From SZUA-309 sp965232595 (GTDB lineage: Bacteria; Pseudomonadota; Gammaproteobacteria; Pseudomonadales; Azotimanducaceae): DNA of 64,000 nucleotides. The stretch spans positions 1,612,001 to 1,676,000 of the forward strand of contig OZ246983.1 in NCBI GenBank assembly GCA_965232595.1, read 5' to 3'. Below are positions 55,153 to 63,642 of the stretch, piece by piece. The position numbers were made by a program, and so were the translations under genes. How positions within the stretch are numbered: the stretch's first letter is position 1; every line of letters starts with the position of its first letter. The notes under the pieces are model-generated. The model did not search any database. It was not told the origin of the DNA and was given only the letters and a program-made list of their open reading frames with translations.

Positions 55153-55967
55153 AGATCGATCGCTACGCGGTCGTCGGCCATCCGGTGGCGCACAGCCGCT
55201 CGCCGGACATTCACATGGCTTTCGCCGCTCAGACCGGAGAATCCCTGAGCTATGAGCGAATCGAAGCGCCGCTGGATGGCTTTGCGGCAACCGTGGAAGG
55301 ATTCTTCGGCAGCCGCGGCCGGGGACTGAACGTGACGGTGCCCTTTAAAGGTGACGCCGCCGAGTGGGTTGACCGGCTGGACCCCGGTGCTGCGTTCGCG
55401 GACGCCGTGAACACCATCGTCGAAGATCCCGCTGGCGGCTACGCGGGCTACAACACCGATGGCCCGGGGCTGGTCATGGACCTCAAGCGCCTGCTGCCGG
55501 GCAAACAGAACCTGAAGGTGTTGCTGCTTGGCGCCGGCGGCGCTGCCCGCGGCGTCGCAGCGCCCCTGCTCGAAGAGCTGGCCGGCACCCTGACCATCGC
55601 CAACCGCACGGAAGAGAAAGCAATGGCGCTGGCGGATCGACTGGTCGAAGCGGGGCACACGAACGTGCACTCGGCCGGCTTCGCTGGGTTGGGCGGCGGC
55701 TACGACCTGGTGGTGAACGCCACCTCCGCGGGCCTGACGGATGGCGTGCCGGACATTGCTACCGAAACAGTGGCTGGCGCGTTCTGCTACGACATGGTGT
55801 ACGGCGGCGAAACGGCCTTCACACGCTGGGCCGGCGCGGCGGGTGCCACCGGCGTGGCGGATGGGATCGGCATGCTGGTTGGTCAGGCGGCGCTGGCGTT
55901 CCAGCTCTGGCGCGGCGTGCTGCCGGAGGTGGAGCCGGTGCTGGCGATGCTGGCGGCAGACGCATGA
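55149..55967 (+). CDS. aroE: Shikimate dehydrogenase
   Basis: A 272-residue NADPH enzyme of the aromatic pathway. It has GHPVAHSRSPDIH, the catalytic lysine in NVTVPFKGD, GYNTDGPG (aspartate) and the nucleotide loop LLGAGGAARGVAAPLL. ATG start overlapping tsaC; a GAGG-type site lies in the tsaC end. Confidence 0.96.
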   Translation: MKIDRYAVVGHPVAHSRSPDIHMAFAAQTGESLSYERIEAPLDGFAATVEGFFGSRGRGLNVTVPFKGDAAEWVDRLDPGAAFADAVNTIVEDPAGGYAGYNTDGPGLVMDLKRLLPGKQNLKVLLLGAGGAARGVAAPLLEELAGTLTIANRTEEKAMALADRLVEAGHTNVHSAGFAGLGGGYDLVVNATSAGLTDGVPDIATETVAGAFCYDMVYGGETAFTRWAGAAGATGVADGIGMLVGQAALAFQLWRGVLPEVEPVLAMLAADA

Positions 55968-56203
55968 GCCGGCCCCGTTTCATTGCCGGCGCCGTCTGCC
56001 CGAAGTGTTCGGCCATGGACCGGCTGCAGGTTTATGAGGCCGATGGCGAGCCGCGCCGCCGCTGCGTAGCCTGCGGGCACGAGGACGATCTCAGCATGAC
56101 CGCAAGCCAGCCCCCCACCAACCGCCTGGACGGCGGCCTGAAGAAAGCCGACCCCGAAACCACCAGCCCGGTGAAAATTCTCGACCCGGGATCACAAAGC
56201 TGA
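55964..56203 (+). CDS. YheV-like small zinc-ribbon protein (DUF2387)
   Basis: A 79-residue protein with RFIAGAVCPKCSAMDRLQVY followed by RRRCVACGHEDDLS, a four-cysteine zinc ribbon typical of the YheV/DUF2387 family. Function unknown. Overlaps aroE by 4 bases, and is the last gene before the cox cluster. Confidence 0.85.
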   Translation: MSRPRFIAGAVCPKCSAMDRLQVYEADGEPRRRCVACGHEDDLSMTASQPPTNRLDGGLKKADPETTSPVKILDPGSQS

Positions 56204-56286
56204 CGGTGCGTCTTTGATCGAAGACAAAGGTCCGTCTGGATAATTTGTCTAACGTCTTGAATGCCTGGCAATTCTGCCCGCTTTTA

Positions 56287-56314
56287 TTGTTAATTAAGGG
56301 CGCGACAGTATAAT
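56287..56314 (+). promoter_or_regulatory. Sigma-70-type promoter of the cox operon
   Basis: TTGTTA (56287-56292), 16-base spacer, perfect TATAAT (56309-56314). It leaves a leader of roughly 160 bases before coxB, with no gene in it. Confidence 0.8.
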
Positions 56315-56483
56315 TGCGCGGCCAGTCAGGGGTGTCCCCAGGGGCGGTTATGCGCCAGGGGAAGTTCGAGGCCAGAGGTGAACGCCAACGACCGAGGACT
56401 ACATCGTTATGCTCAGGGACCTGGGGAGGTTATAGAGCATCGGTGGCAGCCCGGCTGCGAAGAATTCTCAAAGGATACGCAAG

Positions 56484-57641
56484 GTGCCTAAGGTGATTAA
56501 TAAGAGGCTTACGCCAGTGGCCCGGCTTTGTGTCGGGTTTGTTCTTGCCCTCGTTGCAGTCGGGGCAGGTGCGGACGAGTTGAACATGACGCCTGGCGTC
56601 ACGGAGATCAGCCGCTCAATCTTCGACCTGCACATGTTCATTTTCTGGATTTGCGTCGTGATCGGCGTCGTGGTGTTCGGGGCGATGTTCTGGTCGCTCA
56701 TCCACCACCGGAAGTCGGCCGGCGTCGAGCCCGCCCAGTTCCACGAGAGCACCAAGCTCGAGATCGCCTGGACCATCGTGCCCACCCTGATCCTGGTCGC
56801 CATTGCCTGGCCGGCCACGCAGGTGCTGGTCGCCATGTACGACACCGGCGGTGAGGACATGACGGTGGAGGTGCGCGGCTATCAGTGGCGCTGGCAGTAC
56901 AAGTACCTGGACGACGATTACAACTCCACCTTCGGCTTCTTCTCCAACATGGCCACTTCCCAGGATGAGATTCAGGGCCGGGCCGAGAAGGGCGAGTTCT
57001 ACCTGCTGGACGTGGACGAGCCCCTGCGTATCCCCATCAATCGTAAGGTCCGCTTCCTGATCACCGCCGAAGACGTGATCCACGCCTGGTGGGTTCCGGA
57101 GTTCGGCATCAAGCGTGACGCCATTCCCGGCATCCTCAATGATCTCTGGACCATCGTCCCGGAGCCGGGCGTTTACCGCGGTCAGTGCACGGAGCTCTGC
57201 GGCAAGGACCACGGCTTCATGCCCATCGTCGTCCACGCCATGCCGGAAGACGAGTACGACGCCTGGTACGCCGAGCGTCTGATCGCCGAGGAAACGCGCA
57301 AAGAGGCACTGTCGAAGACCTTCACCGCGGAAGAGCTGATGGCGGAAGGTGAGGCGGTGTACTCCACCTTCTGCGCCTCCTGCCACATGCCGAACGGCAA
57401 GGGCGTGCCGCCGGTGTTCCCGTCCATCGACGGCAGCGCCATTGCTACCGGACCGCGCGACGAGCATCTGGAAATCATCGTCTACGGCAAGGCCGGCACC
57501 GCCATGCAGGCATTCGGCAAGCAGCTGGACGCGGCGCAGATCGCGGCGGTGACCCACTATCAGCGCCATGCCTGGAGCAACAACACGGATGACGTGACGC
57601 AGCCGCGGGACGTCATTGAATACACGTCGAGCCAGGAGTGA
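56484..57641 (+). CDS. coxB: Cytochrome c oxidase subunit II with fused cytochrome c domain
   Basis: A 385-residue aa3/caa3-type subunit: signal peptide, two membrane helices (about 48-70 and 93-117), then the periplasmic CuA cupredoxin domain. CuA ligands are H200, C235, E237, C239, H243 and M246. A C-terminal class I cytochrome c domain follows, with heme site CASCH (C297, C300, H301) and a likely axial methionine in GTAMQAFG. The fused heme suggests direct electron entry from a soluble cytochrome. GTG start with AAGGA 8 bases upstream. Confidence 0.96.
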   Translation: MPKVINKRLTPVARLCVGFVLALVAVGAGADELNMTPGVTEISRSIFDLHMFIFWICVVIGVVVFGAMFWSLIHHRKSAGVEPAQFHESTKLEIAWTIVPTLILVAIAWPATQVLVAMYDTGGEDMTVEVRGYQWRWQYKYLDDDYNSTFGFFSNMATSQDEIQGRAEKGEFYLLDVDEPLRIPINRKVRFLITAEDVIHAWWVPEFGIKRDAIPGILNDLWTIVPEPGVYRGQCTELCGKDHGFMPIVVHAMPEDEYDAWYAERLIAEETRKEALSKTFTAEELMAEGEAVYSTFCASCHMPNGKGVPPVFPSIDGSAIATGPRDEHLEIIVYGKAGTAMQAFGKQLDAAQIAAVTHYQRHAWSNNTDDVTQPRDVIEYTSSQE

Positions 57642-57652
57642 GGTAGCGAGAA

Positions 57653-59266
57653 ATGAGTGAAGTTGTAGAAGCAGGACACGATACCCACGACGACCACCAC
57701 GACCACGGCCCGGACAAAGGCCTGGCGCGCTGGCTCTTCACCACCAACCACAAGGACATCGGCACGCTGTACCTCTGGTTCAGCTTCCTGATGTTCCTGA
57801 TCGGGGGCGTGCTCGCCCTCGTCGTTCGGGCCGAGCTGTTCCAGCCCGGTCTGCAGTTCGTGAACCCCGAGTTCTTCAACCAGATGACGACCAACCACGG
57901 TCTGATCATGGTGTTCGGGGCGATCATGCCCGCCTTCGTCGGCCTGGCTAACTGGCTGGTGCCGATGATGGTCGGCGCGCCGGACATGGCGCTCCCGCGG
58001 ATGAACAACCTGTCGTTCTGGATCCTGCCGTTTGCGTTCGCGATGCTGATCTCGACGCTGTTCATGGAGGCAGGTGGTCCCAACTTCGGCTGGACGTTCT
58101 ACGCGCCCCTATCGACGACCTACGCGCCGGAGACGGTGACCTACTTCATATTCGGCGTGCACCTGATGGGGGCGTCGTCGATCATGGGCTCGATCAACAT
58201 CATCGCCACCATCCTGAACATGCGCGCACCGGGCATGACCCTGATGAAGATGCCGCTGTTCGTCTGGACCTGGCTGATCACCGCCTACCTGCTGCTGGCC
58301 GTCATGCCGGTACTGGCCGGCGCGGTCACCATGATGCTGTTCGACATCCACTTCGGCACCAGCTTCTTTAACGCTGCCGGTGGCGGTGACCCGGTGATGT
58401 TCCAGCACATCTTCTGGTTCTTCGGTCACCCCGAGGTGTACATCATGATCCTGCCGGCGTTCGGTATCGTCTCGCAGATCATCCCGACCTTCAGCCGCAA
58501 GCCGCTATTCGGCTACGACTCCATGGTTTACGCCACGGCGTCCATCGCCTTCCTGTCGTTCATCGTCTGGGCGCACCACATGTTCACCGTTGGCATGCCG
58601 CTGGCCGGTCAGCTGTTCTTCATGTACGCGACCATGCTGATCGCCGTCCCCACCGGGGTGAAGGTGTTCAACTGGGTGTCGACCATGTGGCAGGGCGCCA
58701 TGACCTTCGAGACGCCCATGCTGTTCGCCATCGCCTTTGTGATTCTGTTCACCATCGGTGGCTTCTCCGGCCTGATGCTCGCCATCACCCCGGCGGACTA
58801 CCAGTATCACGACACTTACTTCGTGGTGGCGCACTTCCACTACGTGCTGGTGCCGGGCGCGCTGTTCTCCATCATCGCTGCGGTCTACTACTGGCTGCCG
58901 AAGTGGTGCGGGCGCATGTACGACGAGTCGCTGGGCAAGCTGCACTTCTGGCTGTCGTTCATTGGCGTGAACGTGACCTTCTTCCCGCAGCACTTCTCGG
59001 GTCTTGCCGGCATGCCGCGCCGGATCCCGGACTACGCCCTGCAGTTCGCCGACTTCAACATGCTGTCGTCAATCGGCGCCTTCATCTTCGGCTTCTCGCA
59101 GCTGCTGTTCCTGTACCTGGTGATCAAGGCCATCCGCAGCGGTGAGCCGGCAACCGATCGGGTCTGGGAAGGTGCGCACGGCCTCGAGTGGACGCTGCCG
59201 TCTCCGGCGCCTTACCACTCGTTCACGCACCCGCCGAAGGTCACTGACGCGGAAGCACACTCTTAA
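57653..59266 (+). CDS. coxA: Cytochrome c oxidase subunit I (aa3-type)
   Basis: A 537-residue catalytic membrane subunit of twelve helices. Heme a and CuB ligands lie in NHGLIMVF, FFGHPEVYIMILPAFG, WAHHMFTVGM and VAHFHYVL. The D-channel residues (GAPDMALPRMNN, the glutamate in HPEVY) and the K-channel lysine (PTGVKVFNW) are present, so it is a proton-pumping type A oxidase. 11 bases after coxB. Confidence 0.98.
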   Translation: MSEVVEAGHDTHDDHHDHGPDKGLARWLFTTNHKDIGTLYLWFSFLMFLIGGVLALVVRAELFQPGLQFVNPEFFNQMTTNHGLIMVFGAIMPAFVGLANWLVPMMVGAPDMALPRMNNLSFWILPFAFAMLISTLFMEAGGPNFGWTFYAPLSTTYAPETVTYFIFGVHLMGASSIMGSINIIATILNMRAPGMTLMKMPLFVWTWLITAYLLLAVMPVLAGAVTMMLFDIHFGTSFFNAAGGGDPVMFQHIFWFFGHPEVYIMILPAFGIVSQIIPTFSRKPLFGYDSMVYATASIAFLSFIVWAHHMFTVGMPLAGQLFFMYATMLIAVPTGVKVFNWVSTMWQGAMTFETPMLFAIAFVILFTIGGFSGLMLAITPADYQYHDTYFVVAHFHYVLVPGALFSIIAAVYYWLPKWCGRMYDESLGKLHFWLSFIGVNVTFFPQHFSGLAGMPRRIPDYALQFADFNMLSSIGAFIFGFSQLLFLYLVIKAIRSGEPATDRVWEGAHGLEWTLPSPAPYHSFTHPPKVTDAEAHS

Positions 59267-59302
59267 TCAACCACCGGACAGGTAACAGGAAGTAGAACGG
59301 AA

Positions 59303-59890
59303 ATGAGCGCAGTACCGAATAACGCAAAGCTGGTGAAGAAGCTGGTCTTCATGGTGATCGGCATGTTCGCGTTTGGTTGGGCGCTCATCCCTCTCTACGA
59401 TCTCTTCTGCGAGATCACCGGCCTAGGCGGCGACACGGGTGGCCAGTACACCTACGACCCCGCCGAAATCCGCGTCGATCGCAACCGGCTGGTGAAGGTG
59501 AACTTCATCACCAACACCAACCAGGGGATGACCTGGGACTTCTGGTCCGATAAGGGTGGGATGCGGGTGCACCCGGGCGAGCTGAACGAAGCGGTGTTCT
59601 ACGTGAAGAACACGACCAACAAGCGGATGGTCGGCCAGGCCGTACCGTCCGTGGTGCCGCTGACAGCAACCGACTACTTTCACAAGACGGAGTGTTTCTG
59701 CTTCAACTCACAGGTGCTCGAGCCTGGCGAGGAGATGGAAATGCCCATGCGCTTCATCGTGGATTCGGACCTGCCGCCCAACGTGCAGTCCATTTCCCTT
59801 TCCTATGCGCTATTCGACATAACAGAACTATCGGGCGGCCAGGCGCAGCTCGAAACGGTCGGCCACACCAGTGCGGCCGGCGGTGACTGA
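59303..59890 (+). CDS. ctaG: Cytochrome c oxidase assembly protein CtaG (Cox11)
   Basis: A 195-residue protein with one N-terminal membrane helix (MVIGMFAFGWALIPLYDLFCEITG) and a periplasmic domain carrying the copper motif TECFCFNSQ. It delivers copper to CuB of subunit I. In cluster order between coxA and coxC. Confidence 0.96.
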   Translation: MSAVPNNAKLVKKLVFMVIGMFAFGWALIPLYDLFCEITGLGGDTGGQYTYDPAEIRVDRNRLVKVNFITNTNQGMTWDFWSDKGGMRVHPGELNEAVFYVKNTTNKRMVGQAVPSVVPLTATDYFHKTECFCFNSQVLEPGEEMEMPMRFIVDSDLPPNVQSISLSYALFDITELSGGQAQLETVGHTSAAGGD

Positions 59891-59932
59891 AACTTCAGTC
59901 TGACTAGAACGATAAATCGGGAGTGATTAGAA

Positions 59933-60847
59933 ATGTCTAGCCCTACGGACCAATCGGTCTACTACGTTCCACACAACGGATGGTATCCGGTGTGGGTCGC
60001 GTTCGGCGCTTTCATGCTGCTGGCGGGTCTCGGCACCTGGCTGAACGACGTGAAGGCGGGCGCCGAGCCGAGCGCCTGGATGATGTACGTGGGCGGGGTG
60101 GTCCTGGCCGTGGTGCTCTTCTACTGGTTCGCCAAGGTGGTGGAAGAGAACCATCAGGGGCTGGCCAACGAACAGCTCAAGCGCTCCTACGTCTGGGGCA
60201 TGGGCTGGTTCATCTTCTCCGAGGTCATGTTCTTCGCGGCGTTCTTCGGCGCGCTCTTCTACGCGCGGACCTTTGCCGTTGCCTGGATCGGCGGCGAAGG
60301 CGCCAAGGGCATCACCGGTGACTATCTCTGGCCGGAGTTTGCGGCGGAATGGCCCGTGATGGCCAATCCGGACAACGAGCTGTTCCCGGGACCGGCGCAA
60401 TCCATGGCGTCCCCTGGCGTCGGCAACTGGCTCTCCTACCTGCCGTTCTGGAACACGGTGATCCTGCTGGCGTCCAGCGTGACCGTGCACTTTGCGCACA
60501 CCGGGCTGAAGGATGAGAGCCGCGGCAAGTTTCTCGGCTGGCTGGGCCTGACCGTTGCCCTGGGCGTCATCTTCCTGATCCTGCAGGGCTGGGAGTACGT
60601 GCATGCCTATAACGATCTCGGCCTGACCCTGGGCTCCGGCATCTACGGCTCCACGTTCTTCATCCTGACCGGCTTCCACGGTTTCCACGTAACGCTCGGC
60701 ACCTTCATGCTGATCGTCGCGCTGGCCCGGGGTCTGAAGGGGCACTTCAGCCACCATGACTGCTTCGGCTTCGAGGCGACGTCCTGGTACTGGCACTTCG
60801 TCGACGTGGTCTGGGTCTGCCTGTTCTTCTTCGTCTACATCTTCTGA
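59933..60847 (+). CDS. coxC: Cytochrome c oxidase subunit III
   Basis: A 304-residue membrane subunit of seven helices, with FSEVMFFAAFFGALFYAR, the SVTVHFAHTGL loop and the C-terminal WYWHFVDVVWVCLFFFVYIF. Longer than mitochondrial subunit III because of a loop after FAKVVEENHQG and around the tryptophan-rich middle. The last gene before a terminator. Confidence 0.96.
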   Translation: MSSPTDQSVYYVPHNGWYPVWVAFGAFMLLAGLGTWLNDVKAGAEPSAWMMYVGGVVLAVVLFYWFAKVVEENHQGLANEQLKRSYVWGMGWFIFSEVMFFAAFFGALFYARTFAVAWIGGEGAKGITGDYLWPEFAAEWPVMANPDNELFPGPAQSMASPGVGNWLSYLPFWNTVILLASSVTVHFAHTGLKDESRGKFLGWLGLTVALGVIFLILQGWEYVHAYNDLGLTLGSGIYGSTFFILTGFHGFHVTLGTFMLIVALARGLKGHFSHHDCFGFEATSWYWHFVDVVWVCLFFFVYIF

Positions 60848-60866
60848 TCAGGCGAACGCCAGGCGC

Positions 60867-60895
60867 AAAAAAAGCGGGCCCTGGCCCGCTTTTTT
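60867..60895. terminator. Bidirectional rho-independent terminator
   Basis: Seven A, GCGGGCC, a 2-base apex CT, GGCCCGC and six T: a strong hairpin with A tract on one side and T tract on the other. It lies between convergent coxC (+) and the DUF2909 gene (-) and can stop both. Confidence 0.93.
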
Positions 60896-60920
60896 CGTCT
60901 CTGCGCGGTCTAACTACCCG

Positions 60921-61187
60921 TTACGGAGACGGCCGTGTCGCTTCTGTTGAAGCTTCAGCGGGCCGCTCGTGCCAGGGCGCGTTGGTGCCCATGCGCAGCT
61001 GTCCGGTGTAGAAGCCGTAGAAGATGGTGCTGAGCAGCAGGGCGGCGAGGGTGATGCGCACGCCCAGGGCGTTCAGCAGGCGGCGGGACTTCGGGTCCTC
61101 GCTGTCTTTGAAGAGAAAGAACAGGCCGCTCATCAGGCTGGCAACCACGCCGATGAGCAGAACGACAATGATGGATTTGAGAATCAT
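60921..61187 (-). CDS. Twin transmembrane protein, DUF2909 family
   Basis: An 88-residue protein with two hydrophobic helices (IIVVLLIGVVASLMSGLFFLF and VRITLAALLLSTIFYGFY) separated by a charged loop. This family occurs in cox clusters of gammaproteobacteria. Role unknown, probably oxidase-related. The reverse orientation inside the cluster is as in relatives. It diverges from SURF1. Confidence 0.85.
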   Translation of the reverse strand: MILKSIIVVLLIGVVASLMSGLFFLFKDSEDPKSRRLLNALGVRITLAALLLSTIFYGFYTGQLRMGTNAPWHERPAEASTEATRPSP

Positions 61188-61259
61188 GGGAACTTCTGTG
61201 ATTTTCGCTTTGGTTTGTTGGGTGAAGAGCTATAGACCACCCAACCGGTAAAAAGATCG

Positions 61260-61958
61260 GTGCACTCTAACGTAAATCGCCGCTTTCGGCCTGGCTGGAA
61301 AATGACGCTGTTTACCGCGTTGCTGTTGCCGCTGGTGCTTTCCCTCGGCAGCTGGCAGCTCAAGCGTGCGGAAGAGAAGCGCCAGTACGAAGCGGCCTAC
61401 ATCGACCGGATCGGCGCCCGGGCGCTGGCACCTGCAGAACCGCTGCTGGAGTTTCAGCGGATCAGGCTGGTGGGCGAGTTCGAGCCGGGTCGGGACTTTC
61501 TGCTCGACAATCAGACCGGTGCCGGCCAGATCGGCTACGGCGTGATATCGCTGTTCCGCAGCGAGGACGGCCGGGGCTGGCTGATCAACCGCGGCTTCCT
61601 GCCCGGGGATCGGGCACGGCGATCATTGCCGGAGGTGGTGACGCCGCCCGGTACGGTGACCCTCACCGGGCTGGTCTGGCCCGAGCTGGGTCTGCTGCCC
61701 GTGTTCGGTGAGGATCGCTGGGCGGACGGCTGGCCGAAGCTGATTCAGCGCATCGAAGTGGCGAGGATGGCGGCGGAAGCGGAAAATGTCGTGCCGCAGG
61801 AGATTCGCCTGGAAGCAGCGCAGCCGGGCGTATTCGATCCGGCGCCGACGGAGCTCAACATGCCGGCGTCGAAGCACACGGGCTACGCCGTGCAGTGGTT
61901 CGGGCTGGCCGCTGCCCTCAGCGTCGGCTTCGTGGTTTTTGGATTCAGGAACAGATAA
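61260..61958 (+). CDS. SURF1 family cytochrome oxidase biogenesis protein
   Basis: A 232-residue membrane protein with helices near both ends (TALLLPLVLSLGSWQL and WFGLAAALSVGFVVFGFRNR). The family marks LGSWQLKRAEEK, FLLDNQTGAGQIGYGVISLF and HTGYAVQWFGLA are present. SURF1 helps insert heme a into subunit I. GTG start at 61260; only 10 bases separate it from the next gene. Confidence 0.94.
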   Translation: MHSNVNRRFRPGWKMTLFTALLLPLVLSLGSWQLKRAEEKRQYEAAYIDRIGARALAPAEPLLEFQRIRLVGEFEPGRDFLLDNQTGAGQIGYGVISLFRSEDGRGWLINRGFLPGDRARRSLPEVVTPPGTVTLTGLVWPELGLLPVFGEDRWADGWPKLIQRIEVARMAAEAENVVPQEIRLEAAQPGVFDPAPTELNMPASKHTGYAVQWFGLAAALSVGFVVFGFRNR

Positions 61959-61968
61959 CGATCAGACA

Positions 61969-62535
61969 ATGACAGACACTCAGAACGAGACGCCGGCGGC
62001 CGACGCCACGGCGCGGAACCGACGAATGCTGCTGGCCATGTTCGCCATCGCCTTCATGACCCTGGGCGGCTCTTACCTGCTCTTTTTCAGCGCCCAGGAG
62101 GGCGGCGTCTGGGGGACCACCAATCAGGGTGAGTTCGTGGATCCGCCGCTCACCGTCAGCGAGCTGGGGCTGCGCGGCGCGCAGGGCCAGCTGCTCACCG
62201 AAGGCGGCACCTGGTGGCTCTGGGTGGTTTCGAGCGGCGATTGCCAGGGCGAGTGCGCCACCGCCGTGCACCAGCTGCGGCAGCTGCACATCCTCCTGAA
62301 CAAAGACTCGGATCGGGTGCAGCGGGGCCTGGTCACCGAGCCCGGCGTCAGCCCGGACCTGCTCAGTGAGTACCCGGGCGCACAGCACCTGACCGGCGAG
62401 CTGGCGGCCCTGCAAGAAGGCATCTACATCGTCGACCCGATCGGCAACCTGGTGCTGTATTACCCGCTCAGCGATGCGGGCAAACCGGTACTCACGGACC
62501 TGAAGAAGCTGCTCAAGCTGTCGCAGATCGGCTGA
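61969..62535 (+). CDS. Membrane-anchored cox-cluster accessory protein (thioredoxin-like?)
   Basis: A 188-residue protein with one N-terminal helix (MLLAMFAIAFMTLGGSYLLFF) and an outside domain having TWWLWVVSSGDCQGECATAVHQL, a C-X3-C pair recalling Sco/thioredoxin-like copper chaperones but without the proline that follows in Sco. Such a gene sits between SURF1 and heme A synthase in relatives. Function not established. Confidence 0.82.
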   Translation: MTDTQNETPAADATARNRRMLLAMFAIAFMTLGGSYLLFFSAQEGGVWGTTNQGEFVDPPLTVSELGLRGAQGQLLTEGGTWWLWVVSSGDCQGECATAVHQLRQLHILLNKDSDRVQRGLVTEPGVSPDLLSEYPGAQHLTGELAALQEGIYIVDPIGNLVLYYPLSDAGKPVLTDLKKLLKLSQIG

Positions 62536-62679
62536 GCCGGAAGCGAAGAATCAGCCCGTGAATTCCGCTAGAATACGCGGCCGATCAAATCGGCCCAGTC
62601 ATAGCGCTGTGCATACAGCCATCCACACAGAAGGCACTTATTCCGGCAGGTTTCGCCGGCCGGCCTCGAGGACGAACGA

Positions 62680-63639
62680 GTGAGCGAACTGACGATCAGC
62701 AGCGCCAGCTGGCGCGACTATCTGGAGATGACCAAACCGCGGGTGGTCCTGCTGATGCTGCTCTGCGCGCTGGTCGGCATGTTCCTGGCCGTGCCGGGCA
62801 TGGTGCCCCTGGACGTGCTGGTCTTCGGCCTGACGGGCATCGCCCTGGTGGCCGGCTCGGCGGCGGTGGTGAACCACATCGCCGACGCTCAGATAGACAA
62901 GCGGATGGCGCGTACCCGCGAGCGGCCGGTGGCTACCGGTCGGGTCGATACCCGCTCCGGCATCATCTTCTCCGCGGTGACCGGCGTTGCCGGCATGTTG
63001 ATCCTGTACTTCGGGGTGAACCCGCTCACCGCCTGGCTGAACCTGGCCTCCTGGGTGGGTTACGGTCTCATCTACACCCTGTTTCTGAAGCGCGCGACCC
63101 CGCAGAACATCGTCATCGGTGGCCTGTTCGGCGCCGCGCCGCCGCTGTTCGGCTGGGCAGCCGTCACCAATAGCATCGAGCCTGGCGCGCTCCTGCTGGT
63201 GCTGATCATCTTCGCCTGGACACCGCCGCACTTCTGGGCCCTGGCGCTCGACCGGAAAGCCGACTACGAGTCTGCGGATGTGCCCATGCTGCCGGTGACC
63301 CATGGTGACGCGTACACCCGCTGGCACATCTTCTTCTACACCCTGATCCTCTTTGCCGGCAGCCTGCTGCCGTTTGCGATCGGCATGAGCGGCCTGCTGT
63401 ACCTGGCCGGTGCCACCGCGCTTGGCGGCGGCTTCATCTACTGGGCCGTTGCCCTGCTGCGCAACCGGAACCCGAAGGCGGCGATCGAGACGTTCAAGTA
63501 CTCGATCCTCTACCTGGCGTTGCTGTTCGTGGTGCTGCTGGTGGACCACTACCTGGTGGTAGCCGGCATCGGTACCGGCTTCGTACCTGCTGCAGAAGGC
63601 GCGGAGACGGTCGCGCCCATCGTCCTCGAGAGCGTTTGA
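62680..63639 (+). CDS. ctaB: Protoheme IX farnesyltransferase
   Basis: A 319-residue UbiA-superfamily membrane enzyme making heme O. The first aspartate motif lies in NHIADAQIDKRMARTRERPVATG and the later conserved block in HFWALALDRKADYESADVPMLPV. GTG start at 62680. Heme A synthase (ctaA), its usual partner, is not in the 144 bases before it. Confidence 0.95.
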   Translation: MSELTISSASWRDYLEMTKPRVVLLMLLCALVGMFLAVPGMVPLDVLVFGLTGIALVAGSAAVVNHIADAQIDKRMARTRERPVATGRVDTRSGIIFSAVTGVAGMLILYFGVNPLTAWLNLASWVGYGLIYTLFLKRATPQNIVIGGLFGAAPPLFGWAAVTNSIEPGALLLVLIIFAWTPPHFWALALDRKADYESADVPMLPVTHGDAYTRWHIFFYTLILFAGSLLPFAIGMSGLLYLAGATALGGGFIYWAVALLRNRNPKAAIETFKYSILYLALLFVVLLVDHYLVVAGIGTGFVPAAEGAETVAPIVLESV

Positions 63640-63642
63640 TCG

